In this document: positions 27,888-38,130 of the stretch, one piece after another
Position numbering within the stretch: position 1 is the first letter of the stretch
Layout of the letters: each line of letters opens with the position of its first letter
DNA from: Picochlorum sp. 'celeri'
Lineage: Eukaryota; Chlorophyta; Trebouxiophyceae
DNA: 64,000 bases
Assembly (NCBI GenBank): GCA_010909725.1
Contig: JAACMV010000022.1
Coordinates: 1,054,001 to 1,118,000 of the forward strand
Direction of reading: 5' to 3'
Program-made: the position numbers and the translations under genes
Notes under the pieces: model-generated
Told to the model about the DNA's origin: nothing
The model's database searches: none
What the model saw: only the letters and a program-made list of their open reading frames with translations

Positions 27888-30077
27888 ATGTTGTCGTGTG
27901 GTGTGAGCACGAGAGCGGGAGTGGGGCTACGGGCAGAAGGAGAGGCCACTCGTCCAGCTCTGGGTGCCTCGAGGGGATCGTCGTCGTTGGTGTTGCCACG
28001 GCATGGGCTATGCCTTGGACGGCAGCGAAGGAGCACTGTGAAAGCAGGGTATCGGCAATCGAGTGTCTATGGCCAGTCTGGCTTGGTGCGCCTGGAAGTG
28101 GGGGATGGTCAGCAGCAGGGGGTGAGTGTGGTGATTCCTTTAAACTATGCTCAGATGTTGGGACTGAAGGGCAGAGATTTGTATCTGGATCCTATTATCA
28201 ATACGGCGTACGATGATTTGTTTCATCAGGCATTGAACCCAGGGTATTCTGCTATTGCCAAGCTGGGCAAGGAGAAGCTGTTGTTTGCTGCACGGGAAGC
28301 GTTGAGGAGCGTTAAAGGGAGAGTGTCTTTGGTGCACCCGGATGTGACGGTGGAGCCGGTGTTGCTTCCAGGGACTATGGCCTTGTTGAATCAGTTGGGG
28401 CATTATGAGTTGGTGGTGCAATTGGCAGAGCAAGTGAAGAATATCTCTACCAGGGATCTCAAGGCGACCAATAAAGGTACGTTGCGGGAGTACAAGCGAG
28501 ATGTTGCGCTTGCAGCGGCATTGGCGAATTGTGGTCTCGCACGGGATGCTTTGGAGGGAGGATCTGTGTCATTAGGGTATGCGAGGTTGGAAGAGGCTGC
28601 AACTATTATGGATACAAATGGAGGTAAAAGCCTTTCTTTGGATTTGTACTCGGATATCTCTCAAGCTCTTGTTGATTTGAGATCGGATGCAGTGGTGGAT
28701 ACGTTGAGAGAGCCTTTGGATTTGGGACAGGTGACAAACAGGCAGGGTGCTATCAAGGCGTTTGTGGACATGCTGAAGAGTTCGTCAGTGACGGAAGAGT
28801 TTGTGTCTCGAGTGCTCGGGTATATGACCTCTATTGAAATTGTCGAAGCTATGGACTGGATCAAAATGGCGTCGGATTCGAACAAGGAAGCGTGGTGGAC
28901 TGCACAAGTGGCCATGAATGTTGCCTTGGCACACATGGTTGCTGGCTTTGCGTACAGGCGACCATACTTGGTAGCAAAGGCAAGGCGGCTCTTTGGAGCT
29001 GCTCATAATAAGCAGGGGGATGTTGCGGTTCCTCTGGCTGTGTGTGAGATCTTGCTTGGAGAGACGAGCACGGCAATTAGTTTACTGATTGAGGATGAAC
29101 GGCTTGGGGCAAAACTCAGAGGGGCAGCGCATATGGCAGGATCCGGGGCGAACTCTAAAGTCTACCCTGCAGATGTATTACCTGAGAGAGATGATGTGAT
29201 GGGATATATCCGATATAATTCGCCCTCGTCGAATGATGTCCTCCCAGGATTGTGCTTGTTTGTTCAGCTGTGGCTGAGCACTGTGGCATTCCCTCGAAGT
29301 AGAGATACAAAAGAGCGTCCTGTATCTCCATCATTAGGGGATTATTTTGAAGCACCAAGTACAGTAAAATATTTGACGAGTAAATCCAAGGGATTGAAAG
29401 AAGCCTTGATAGCGCTTTGGGGGCATCAAGTAAAGCAGTTCAAATCATCAGTGGATGTAGCACGCCAGTACATGAACACTCTATCAACGAATCGTGCGAT
29501 GCAGAAGACTGTATTTAATGTTGTTGCTGTTATAACTGGTTTATATGTGGTATCTCAGATTGCTACATTCAGGCCACGTGTATCGCCAGGTAGAGATGCT
29601 CTTGCAGAGAAGACTTCTTCTGCTGCTGCTGTCAAGAAGAAGACAAAGAAGCAGAAGAAAAAGGCAAGCGCCCTTGAGAACAACAAGGAAGCACCATTAA
29701 CCAAGCAAGAAGTCAAGAATATTGTCGAGTCATGGTTGGATATCAAAGCAGAGGCGATGGGCCCGAGGCATTATACAAAAGATTTGGCAGATGCACTAGC
29801 TGAGCCAATGCTGTCGGCTGTTGCATCAGAGGCAAAGGAAGCGAGCAAGAGCGGGTGGTTCTGGAACATCAAACCTTTGCGAGTGCGTATCGATAGTGTT
29901 TCCAACCAAAAAGATGGATCCATTCTTGCCGTTGCCGTTGTGGATGAGAATGCAGATTTATGGGCAACAAATGGAAAGATGGGTGACTCGTACAGGACAT
30001 CATACAAGGTGGAATACACACTCGTCCAACAGGGTGCCTCCTGGAAGATATCATCCGCCTTGGTGGTTGGAAAATGA
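27888..30077 (+). CDS. ARC6/Ftn2-like plastid division protein
   Basis: 729 residues from ATG 27888, single exon. A Ser/Arg/Gly-rich leader of about 65 residues looks like a transit peptide. Next is IPLNYAQMLGLKGRDLYLDPIINTAYDDLFHQALNPGYSAIAKLGKEKLLFAAREAL, the degenerate J-like region plus helical repeats of ARC6. A membrane helix lies near 550 (FNVVAVITGLYVVSQI). The end (about 605-729, EVKNIVESWLDIKAEAMGPRHYT... through YKVEYTLVQQGASWKISSAL) is the IMS/DUF4101 domain. ARC6 spans the inner plastid envelope, anchors FtsZ on the stromal side and contacts PDV2 outside. This is one of the strongest signs that the organism has a plastid of cyanobacterial type. A Lys-rich linker (KKKTKKQKKKAS) precedes the IMS domain. 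Confidence 0.88.
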   Translation: MLSCGVSTRAGVGLRAEGEATRPALGASRGSSSLVLPRHGLCLGRQRRSTVKAGYRQSSVYGQSGLVRLEVGDGQQQGVSVVIPLNYAQMLGLKGRDLYLDPIINTAYDDLFHQALNPGYSAIAKLGKEKLLFAAREALRSVKGRVSLVHPDVTVEPVLLPGTMALLNQLGHYELVVQLAEQVKNISTRDLKATNKGTLREYKRDVALAAALANCGLARDALEGGSVSLGYARLEEAATIMDTNGGKSLSLDLYSDISQALVDLRSDAVVDTLREPLDLGQVTNRQGAIKAFVDMLKSSSVTEEFVSRVLGYMTSIEIVEAMDWIKMASDSNKEAWWTAQVAMNVALAHMVAGFAYRRPYLVAKARRLFGAAHNKQGDVAVPLAVCEILLGETSTAISLLIEDERLGAKLRGAAHMAGSGANSKVYPADVLPERDDVMGYIRYNSPSSNDVLPGLCLFVQLWLSTVAFPRSRDTKERPVSPSLGDYFEAPSTVKYLTSKSKGLKEALIALWGHQVKQFKSSVDVARQYMNTLSTNRAMQKTVFNVVAVITGLYVVSQIATFRPRVSPGRDALAEKTSSAAAVKKKTKKQKKKASALENNKEAPLTKQEVKNIVESWLDIKAEAMGPRHYTKDLADALAEPMLSAVASEAKEASKSGWFWNIKPLRVRIDSVSNQKDGSILAVAVVDENADLWATNGKMGDSYRTSYKVEYTLVQQGASWKISSALVVGK

Positions 30078-30241
30078 AAAGACTTTGACTGACGTTGACT
30101 TTTTTCCACCTCTTGCATCTCCTCCATGTTGAATGTATGCACATGAGGCATGACCCATGAACGGTGAAATGAATCAATTCTGCGAATGTAATGCTGATAT
30201 AGACCTCTCCTTGGGTATTTTTTGATTTAAGTAAACTTTGA

Positions 30242-30913
30242 ATGATGTCAGATCTGCGTTTTGCGATGATTTGTGCGTCAAACGTGAACAGATCAGTAGC
30301 AGCGCATGCTCTGTTGAAAGAACACGGCTTTGATGTACGAATTTTGGATGCTTTGCCTACTATAATAAAACCTTGACAGACTAATTAATGGTATTAATGG
30401 GTATTCATGGAATAGGTGGAAAGCTTTGGAGTAGGAAACTCTGTTAAACTGCCTGGGTTGACAGTTCAGCAGCCAAATAGATATGATTTTGATGCTACGA
30501 CGTATGAAGAGATTTATAATGATTTAAAACAAAAGGATGAGTCGTTTTATACCTCGAATGGACTGTTAGATATGATGCAAAGGGATATGGGGGTCAAGCC
30601 CAGGCCCCAACGGTGGCAGAATAGGACTGACAAGGATGGTTTGTTCGATGTTATTGTGACATTTGAGAAGCGGGTTATGGATATTGTCATAGCAGATCTT
30701 CAGTCTAAGAATGGTGTCCACCCATGTGCTGTGATCAATATGGAAGTGAAGGATTCTGCATCGGAAGCACAAGTTGCAGCACCGCATGCGCTCAAGCTGT
30801 GCACCATGATTGCCGATGTGGGGGAGGATTGGGAGGAGGAAATTGATTCTATTCTTTCGAAATTTTCCGATGACACGAAGCGTGAAATGTCGTATGATAT
30901 ATGCTACCTGTGA
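30242..30913 (+). CDS. SSU72: SSU72 RNA polymerase II CTD phosphatase (2 exons)
   Basis: Exons 30242-30334 and 30416-30913 give 196 residues, the normal family size. The 81-nt intron starts GTACGA and ends AATAG. Splicing yields EHGFD/VESFGVGNSVKLPG, as in yeast and animals. The active site CASNVNRSVAAH (CX5R loop) is at residues 11-22, and KPRPQRWQNRTDKDGLFDVIVTFEKRV is the conserved middle. SSU72 removes phosphate from Ser5 and Ser7 of the RNA polymerase II C-terminal domain, with proline isomer preference, and works in 3'-end processing in the CPF complex. The stop codon is 5 bp from the stop of the convergent gene, so the two transcripts must overlap. Confidence 0.95.
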
Positions 30914-30918
30914 ACTAT

Positions 30919-32061
30919 TTATTTACATGCATAATGATTGATGGGGAGGTTTTTCTTGGAATGTCCTTGGGCAAGAGGACTATGTGACACGGTTTGGTAT
31001 CGCTGTGGAGGGGAATGGTGTTGATAGGCGTAGACATGAGTAGGAGGGAGATGTTCAGCAGCAGCAGCAGCAGCAGCAGCGTATGTTGGAACGCCATAAT
31101 TAGGAAACCTTGCTGGAGAAGGAGAAGGAGTGCAGCAGCAACAACAGCAGGATCTCCCTCTGCAGGCACCACAGCAGCGCGTTTTGCATAGAATAAAGAC
31201 AACAATGGCTGCAACATTGAAACAAAAATAGTAAAAAAGTCGTCGGTACATGATATTGCGTGGGAGTATTGCGTACCTCCGACAACGATCGATGCCCCTA
31301 TGATTGCCCATTTGAATAGTGGTAAACTGGTCCCTGATTCATCCTTGTATGTCTTGGGGGGAGGAGGTGGAGATGGATATACTGGAGGTCTCCAATTTGC
31401 AGCACTTTGAGAAGGAGCGGGGGTATCGGTCCTGTTCATTTCCGTCTGAACGCCACAATATTCAAATGACTCAAAAGGTTGCTCCAAGTCTGTCATCCAG
31501 CCAGCATCACACTGACAGGTGCATGAGACGTCTCCTTCTGGATCAATCTTGGGTGATTTCATTCCATGCATTCCACATGAATATGCGCATGAAAGCATTT
31601 TCGCGTAGTATACAGTATAGGCGCCAAACTGCATCATGTCATAGTAGTCAGCATTATGACAACAACATACATGTTCTGGTTTTGAACCGGCATACCTGCT
31701 CCTGAGGAAATATTGCATCTGGATCTTTCTCAAGTTTTGATACAATCACGTGAGCTGGCACTACATCGTCTGCAGCAAAATCAAAGACCAAGCTGGCATT
31801 GTACCCCACGTCTGCCTGCCCTACAGAGTAGTCAAGGGTGCGTATCTGAACACCGTGCTGAATGCCCAACGCATTCTGCTCGAGATTATGTTGAAGTAAA
31901 CTAGTCATGTCTTCAAATACATAGTGATCTAGCTCGCTAAAGAAGATGGAGAGGTAGACGGACTCTCCATCCCTGTAAAGAGACCCATCGTCATCTGCTC
32001 CTGTTGCCACACCACACAAGCACCACCATGCAACAATCCACAAACAGCTCAGAGAAGACAT
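30919..32061 (-). CDS. Type I membrane protein with poly-Cys/poly-Ala tail, unknown function (3 exons)
   Basis: Exons 32061-31696, 31628-31277 and 31208-30919 give 335 residues; introns are 67 nt (GTATGC...TGCAG) and 68 nt (GTACGC...TGCAG). The protein starts with a signal peptide (cleavage near VATGADDDG, about residue 22). The outer part has a conserved-looking first half (SVYLSIFFSELDHYVFEDMTSLLQ...) and a Cys cluster (CAYSCGMHGMKS, CTCQCDAGW), with YPSPPPPP near the membrane. One membrane helix (FKWAIIGASIVVGAIVVFIL) follows, then a short tail with CCGACRGRSCCCCCCT, a poly-Ala run coded by CAG/GCT repeats, and a Tyr/Pro/His-rich end. The cysteines next to the membrane are likely palmitoylated (inference). 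I do not recognise the family. The splicing is supported by restored frame at both junctions. Confidence 0.7.
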
Positions 32062-32168
32062 TGTCAATCTATCTATTACATACAATAAAACATCTGAGGA
32101 ATATTTTAATACATGAAGCGCCCATACACATGTCGTCAACGCCACACACATGACTGGTCATGATGTCA

Positions 32169-33511
32169 CTACATCTCCCGATCACACCCTGGACACGAAT
32201 GCACATGGGAATGAATGTACTCATCACAGTCCAGACAGAACACATTCATACATTGTGTACACTGCGAAATATCCGAAGTCTCATCATCCTGATTTCCAGG
32301 GCGAATCAGATTCATACAGCAGCTGAAACAGCGTTGAACAGGTGCTTCCTGAATTTCCTTGAATGGAGCCACAGGAAACAAATGATGATATGATCGCGCT
32401 AAATGAGGCGAAGCAATCAATGTCAGTCCACACACATGGCACTCTGATGGCACTTCCATGGTTCTAGCTCGACACTGGGGACAAATGAAGGACCCTGCCT
32501 TGAGGCTACATTCAGATCCCACAAAGCATGCAGCCCCTGGAGCTGATGACGCCTGCGAGGGAAAGCCAACCCTCACGAGACTCAGTTTCTCTGTCTCATC
32601 TCCCTTCAATGACGGAGGGGGTGTTGCATGCTCCATCACCAAATGCTCCATATGATCCTGATCAAGCGCCACACCATAGGTCCCCTGAGACTTTTGGGCT
32701 AGCAGTTTAAAAATGTACACTTCTGCAGCCAACCCTACAATTGAGACCCGAATATGCTGCTTCACAGTCGCATCAATACTACTCATAATATCACCCGGAT
32801 CGCATGTCGACAAAGACGCCAGCAGGCACAAAATCTCCCGATGACCATACGGGGGAATATGCCGCAACACATCTGTTGCAACATCTAATGCATTACCCAA
32901 GGATGCTGTCCCTCCGGTATCTAAATTTGCTTTCAATTTTTCTATATGCATTTCCTACACAAGTCAAAAACAAATTAGCATCACTCAATCTTGCCCTGAA
33001 CAAGAACAACTACATACTAGAAACGCACCGGACTCGAAGACAGTTCAGTCACCTGTACCGCAACCCCATCCCTCAACACCACAATACCCAACTGACTCAG
33101 AGGATTCTCATCGAAAAATGCCCTAATAAAACTCGACGCAGCTGCAAACATGGCCGCCGATCTCACCGGCCGCATATCGTTGATACTTGCTGCCTGAGAC
33201 AAATCAATCACGAGCTCCAAATACCGAATCATCCCCCGCCGAATCTGTCCCACCTGCTTCTCATTCATCCTCAACCGTTGTCGCCGCACCTTTTTCTTGA
33301 ACGCATCAACCTACAATAAGCATCGGTATCGTATGAACGATCATCAGCCTCTACCCATCACCCGGCAAATATACACAAAACGTACAGAAGAACGAAGCCT
33401 TCCATGCTCATCTTCTTCCAACTGATCCCACGAGTGCTCATCCCTGTACGCCCGATCCCCATTCGCCACACTACCAGATGGCATATTCCTTGCACGCTGC
33501 TCTATATCCAT
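32169..33511 (-). CDS. SSL1: TFIIH subunit p44 / SSL1 (3 exons)
   Basis: Exons 33511-33386, 33310-33029 and 32954-32169 give 397 residues (human GTF2H2 is 395). Introns are 75 nt (GTACGT...TTGTAG) and 74 nt (GTGCGT...GTGTAG), both phase 0. Domains: vWA-like Ssl1 domain (GMIRYLELVIDLSQAAS, FFDENPLSQLGIVVLRDG, REILCLLASLSTCDPGDI, IRVSVVGLAAEVYIFKLLAQ), then the conserved FICPQCRARTMEVPSECHVCGLTLIASPHLARSYHHLFPV with two CxxC pairs, and a C-terminal zinc-binding C4C4 ring (CSQCMNVFCLDCDEYIHSHVHSCPGC). p44 activates the XPD helicase in transcription initiation and nucleotide excision repair. Divergent from ELP4, with 292 bp between starts. Confidence 0.95.
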
Positions 33512-33803
33512 GGCAATAGCACGCGATACGCTCCCTTTTTGAATAAATTCGTGTCGTCTAGAAAAATCCCTTCCACCCTACATGCTCGGTGGTATCATCA
33601 CCTTTCCTCGCATCTCTATCACTATCATAACAGTAGTATTCTTTTGTACTATTGCAAGGGACGCAATGCAGGCCAATGGCATGCAAGTCCACATGGCTTT
33701 TTTAAAATACCTTTTTACGCACCTTGATTATTCTTTTTTATAATTGTCTCCACATCGTACTATTATACAACCACATCTATAATGAAATCAAATTTCTAAA
33801 CGC

Positions 33804-35130
33804 ATGAGTTCCTTCATTCGAAAGAAAGGGGGTGCAGGAACGACTGGAGGTGGGTGCCATGCATCTTTTTTCATGGTTGAGAGCATGGTCGAATCCAAAT
33901 TCAATAGGACAACCATCATGATGCTTTGATACCTGATATGCAGATACTGTGGGTACTAGGCCTGGTCCTCATGGGATTCCAGTCGTCTCATCTGGGCATG
34001 CTGACTTGGACAAGTTGTATGGAGGAGGTATACCCTTGGGGACTCTGAATCTGGTGTCAGAGGATGGGTGGACGTCTCATCATCGATACATACTTCAGTA
34101 TTTTGTATCTGAAGGACTGGCTGTTGGCCAAGTGCGTGTTTTTAAATGTTTTATATGGTATATAATGCAGCATTAAAAAATAATCATCCTGCCACAACTT
34201 GTCTGTGTGCAGCGTGTTGCCATGGTGACATTCGGATCGTCTACTATAGAAGAGTATATTCTAAAGAATATGACGCGGCAGGATGCCGCGAAGGAAGAAG
34301 CCGCTGAGAAAGCTGCTGAAGCAGCAGCTCGAGAGGAAACAAAGCTACGGATTGCATGGCAGTATGAAAAGTTTGCAAAGAAGAGTGGAAATACAATGCA
34401 GAGTGCTTCAACGAGTACGCCAGCATTGGGGACTCATAAATCACCCATGATGAGAACGCGGTCGCCCTGGTGCCATGATTTTGATATATCAAAGCCACCG
34501 TCAAAGGAAGAGTTGGAGAAGACATTGCAGCAGCAGGGAGGAGCATGTACCTATAGTCTTGCTGCCGGGGATCCCTTTGTGGCAAAGACGCTGTCATATA
34601 TGAAGGAATTTTCTCAATCAATAAAAACATCATCGACAGTAGGAAGAGTCGTGATACCTTCCCTGGGAGGCGTCGAATGGACGGATGCTTCTGATGCCAG
34701 GTTGCTTGGTCTTCTGATGCTGTTAAAACAGCATGCACAGCAGACACAGCTCTGCATTTTTATATCTGTACCACTACAAGAGATGTCTCCATCTCTTGCA
34801 GCAAAGATGTGTCATGTTGTGGACAGTGTCCTAGATTTACAATCTGTCGAAGATATGTCTCAAGTGGTCAAACTGTCGCCAGACCCACGCACTGTTGCAG
34901 GACATGTAGAGATTAGAAAATTGCCGGCATTCGGTGCACCATCAGCACCATTGCCGCAGATAACATCGTATGTGATACGACATAAGAGACGGCGAATAAC
35001 CATTCGACCTGTCGAAGTGGATCCTGATGCAGAATTTCAACAGCAAGAACAAGGACAGGGTAGTGGAACGGATATGGCCATGGCATGTGGAGGAGGCCAT
35101 CCAAGAACCCGACATACATTGGATTTCTGA
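33804..35130 (+). CDS. ELP4: Elongator subunit ELP4 (3 exons)
   Basis: Exons 33804-33849, 33944-34131 and 34213-35130 join to 383 residues. Introns begin GTGGGT and GTGCGT and end ATGCAG and GTGCAG. The start region [38 protein letters not shown] is the PAXNEB/RecA-like entry of ELP4: the P-loop is degenerate (GGGIPLGT, no Lys). The middle holds the helix-rich insert [30 protein letters not shown], and [16 protein letters not shown] and [14 protein letters not shown] follow. ELP4 forms the hexameric Elp456 ring that helps Elongator modify wobble uridine in tRNA. Exon 1 is only 46 bp and rests on start, splice sites and frame. Confidence 0.87.
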
Positions 35131-35209
35131 CTCTCTTGGGCCATTAATTCGTATTAATTTATTTGATTGCATCATGTATCCTCGTGTATAAGAAAAGATT
35201 GTGTTGGAG

Positions 35210-37078
35210 ATGAAGGTACACAACGTTGCACGTGGTGCACCATCCACCACGGCAATACAGCGTCTTGCTTTTTCATATCCCACCACGGCAATACCTGTCT
35301 CAAATGCTTACAAGCCATTTTTACAAAGCTCTAGGAAGACGATGTATCCTGGATACCAAGAGGGATGGACAAGAGCACAGAGTACCAATACCAGCAGTGA
35401 CAGTGTGTCTACTGCTGCTCGTGCAGAGGAAAACCACCACAAAAACGCATCACAGGATACAATGGGAGTGGATGATCAATACAAGCCTTTCCTTGATGCA
35501 TGGGATCGCACATTTATCAATGCCGAGGAAGAGGTGGAGGGATATGAGTGCCAGGTTGAGGGAGAGATTCCACAAGAGATTGCGGGTACACTGTTTCGGG
35601 TTGGACCAAACAGGTTTGATATCGTCAAGCATCCGTATGATGGAGATGGATTTATAGCAAGTCTCAGGATTGAAAACGGCAAGGCATATTTTAAAAGTCG
35701 GTTTGTGGAGACGTACGAGTATGCTGCTGAAAAGACTGTGGATAGAGCATTGTTTCGAGGAACATTTGCAACACAGCGAGAGAATGCCTCCAATTTTGGC
35801 GATATATACGTGAAAAACACATCAAATACAAACATTCAATATTATGATGGCAATCTATGGACGTTTTTCGAGGCTGGGCAGCCATATCGAATAGATCCAT
35901 CCACCCTGGAAACTCTTGGCATTGAAACATTTGGAGGAGCTGTCAAGACTGGTCTTCCATTTGATTTGGGGTCATCTCTGTCGAACAGTATCATGGGAAA
36001 GATGGTATCTGCGGCTCAAAAGTTCAGTGGGGAAGAATATTTTGCATCTGGAGCGGGTGTACCCGAGCATTTAATACGAGCAGGAGGGCATGCTGTGACT
36101 GCCCACCCTCGCATTGTTGGCAAGAGCTTTTGTACCTTTTCGTATCAAATGAAGATGGGTGTCATCGATGCGAGTGAGATTACATTTCCCCCTCTCTATA
36201 CAGAGATACGATTTATGGAATTCTCCGGATCCGAGATGGTGCGAGAACGAACAGTGAGCATACCAGGCTTTGCCTTTCTCCATGACTTTGCAGTGACAGA
36301 CAACTACTACATCATCTTTAAAAATCCAGTGACCGTGGACAATGCAGCCTATATGTCTGGCGCTGCTCCAGCTGCTTCATGCGTCCGATGGATTGATGGA
36401 AAACCGACGATACTGTACGTCATTCCGAGGGATGCATCTGACCCTCGTCCCATTGAACAGTTGACCCTGCCAGGTCTCTTTGTCTTCCACCATGCTAATG
36501 CGTATGACACAGAGGACGGAAACAAGATCATCATAGACTCAATTCACTATCCATCACTTCCAGCTGTAGGAAAAGAAGCGCTTCCGTCTCAATCAATAGA
36601 TCCTAATGCAGCATTTCAGTCACGGTTGAAACGAGTCCAGGTCAACTTGACATCTCACACAGCAACCATCAGCAATCTATGCGACGAGTACTTGGAGATG
36701 CCAACAATAAATAGAAATGCAGCGGGGAAGAAACATCGATATGTGTACGGATATCAGTCTGATTTCCCAAACAGACTGATTGGCGTCACACAAGTGGACA
36801 CGGAAGGAGGAGACGTGCCCACCACATCATCCTGGTTCCCAGGCCCTGGAGAATTCCTGCTGGAGCCCCACTTCATTCCCAAAACCACCACCACTGAAGA
36901 TGATACAGACGAAGGATGGGTTATAGCTCAGTACTTTGATTCAAACACGACGCAATCTGGATTTTTCATATTTGATGCAGCCCACATTCCTCGAGGGCCC
37001 ATTGCCAAGGTCTACTGCAATAGAGGTCCATTGCCGTCTGCCCTCCATGGATGCTGGACACCCACGCGTTTCCATTAA
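35210..37078 (+). CDS. Carotenoid cleavage oxygenase (CCD/RPE65 family)
   Basis: 622 residues from ATG 35210, single exon. An N-terminal Ser/Thr-rich part of about 85 residues could target it to plastid (inference). The domain starts EIPQEIAGTLFRVGPNRFDIVKHPYDGDGFIASLRIENGKAYFKSRFVET, typical of the seven-bladed propeller oxygenases. Four iron-binding His appear in conserved places: HAVTAHPRI, FLHDFAVT, FVFHHANAYDT and PSALHGCW near the C-terminus. Such enzymes split carotenoids or apocarotenoids at a double bond with O2 using Fe(II). Substrate and cleaved bond cannot be read; the similarity is broader to apocarotenoid oxygenases and plant NCED/CCD than to any one member. It precedes the cobalamin adenosyltransferase gene, 296 bp away. 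Confidence 0.9.
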   Translation: MKVHNVARGAPSTTAIQRLAFSYPTTAIPVSNAYKPFLQSSRKTMYPGYQEGWTRAQSTNTSSDSVSTAARAEENHHKNASQDTMGVDDQYKPFLDAWDRTFINAEEEVEGYECQVEGEIPQEIAGTLFRVGPNRFDIVKHPYDGDGFIASLRIENGKAYFKSRFVETYEYAAEKTVDRALFRGTFATQRENASNFGDIYVKNTSNTNIQYYDGNLWTFFEAGQPYRIDPSTLETLGIETFGGAVKTGLPFDLGSSLSNSIMGKMVSAAQKFSGEEYFASGAGVPEHLIRAGGHAVTAHPRIVGKSFCTFSYQMKMGVIDASEITFPPLYTEIRFMEFSGSEMVRERTVSIPGFAFLHDFAVTDNYYIIFKNPVTVDNAAYMSGAAPAASCVRWIDGKPTILYVIPRDASDPRPIEQLTLPGLFVFHHANAYDTEDGNKIIIDSIHYPSLPAVGKEALPSQSIDPNAAFQSRLKRVQVNLTSHTATISNLCDEYLEMPTINRNAAGKKHRYVYGYQSDFPNRLIGVTQVDTEGGDVPTTSSWFPGPGEFLLEPHFIPKTTTTEDDTDEGWVIAQYFDSNTTQSGFFIFDAAHIPRGPIAKVYCNRGPLPSALHGCWTPTRFH

Positions 37079-37374
37079 TTATTTTCATTATTTCATGTAA
37101 AGTGAGTTCCTACTATTGTGTGGATACACATTGTATCCTGTATCGCGAGAATCTTATTGAACACATTGCTGTGTTTTTTTCTTCTTGTTTTTTGCAACAC
37201 GATCGAGTGTATGTCCTGCGCAAAGCACATTGCATTTGCCTTTCATTCATATTTGAAAACATCGCCTCTCCATACATCGTCAATCGCAAGGTACGCGCAT
37301 TGATATCATTGCCATCCCACATACAGACAGGTGACACCGAGTATCCGTACGACTCCTGCTCGTGCAGCGCCATC

Positions 37375-37950
37375 ATGAAGATTTACACAAAGACTGGGGA
37401 CAAAGGCACTTCCAGTCTGTACAATGGAGAGAGAAGATCTAAAACGGACGATGTGTTCAAAGCATTAGGGGACGTGGATGAACTCAACTCGCTTCTAGGT
37501 ATTGCACGAGAGCACATTGGCGAGTCCACAGTGGATACCCAGATTCAAGAGATTCAGTCTCGCCTCTTGGATGTCGGATCATGTATCGCGACACCTCCAG
37601 AATCATCTAGTGAATCAAAACGACAGAGGGTCGAATTCGAATCCGTCCATGTGGAGCGACTGGAATCGTGGATTGATGAGCATTCAGAGACATTGCCAGC
37701 ATTGACCCAGTTCATTCTTCCATCTGGTGGATTGGCTGCATCCCATCTCCATCTCGCCCGCGCCGTGTGTCGAAGAGCTGAGAGATCCGTTATAGCATGT
37801 TACATATCGCATGGTGACCAAGAGATTGCTCAAGCGTCATCGGACAATCGAGTCAGGGTGTATTTGAACCGCCTGAGCGATTATTTATTTACAATTGCCA
37901 GAGTCTGTGCATTCAAAGAGAACAGACCAGAGGTCACCTATCGCAAATAA
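37375..37950 (+). CDS. Cob(I)alamin adenosyltransferase (MMAB/PduO type)
   Basis: 191 residues from ATG 37375. The frame stays open upstream to 37051, but that part overlaps the previous gene and has no ATG after 37051, so the short start is preferred. Signature: KIYTKTGDKGTSSLYNGERRSKTDD at the N-terminus (ATP binding in PduO-type enzymes), LGDVDELNSLLG, then QFILPSGGLAASHLHLARAVCRRAER and NRVRVYLNRLSDYLFTIARVCAF. It transfers adenosyl from ATP to cobalamin to make coenzyme B12, needed for example by methylmalonyl-CoA mutase in mitochondria. With the reductase at 18260-20593 it suggests that the organism uses B12. No targeting sequence is visible with this start; an upstream leader exon cannot be excluded. 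Confidence 0.9.
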   Translation: MKIYTKTGDKGTSSLYNGERRSKTDDVFKALGDVDELNSLLGIAREHIGESTVDTQIQEIQSRLLDVGSCIATPPESSSESKRQRVEFESVHVERLESWIDEHSETLPALTQFILPSGGLAASHLHLARAVCRRAERSVIACYISHGDQEIAQASSDNRVRVYLNRLSDYLFTIARVCAFKENRPEVTYRK

Positions 37951-38130
37951 TACTCAAGAATATTTCATATCAGTATGTAATAAAAATACATGGATGAAAT
38001 AAAGCATCAAGCTGTGAACATTTCAACAAAAAATAACTCCACCTACATTTATTGTTAGAAAACAACAGCAACGGCGCATCTAGTCGCGTCTCCAGACTAC
38101 CTGTATTGCTTTCATATATAGATAATAATA

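Noticed and set aside
37051..37374. Upstream extension of the cobalamin adenosyltransferase frame
   Set aside because: It overlaps the end of the oxygenase gene and reads as non-coding, hydrophobic and Cys-rich; the domain starts at the ATG of 37375.
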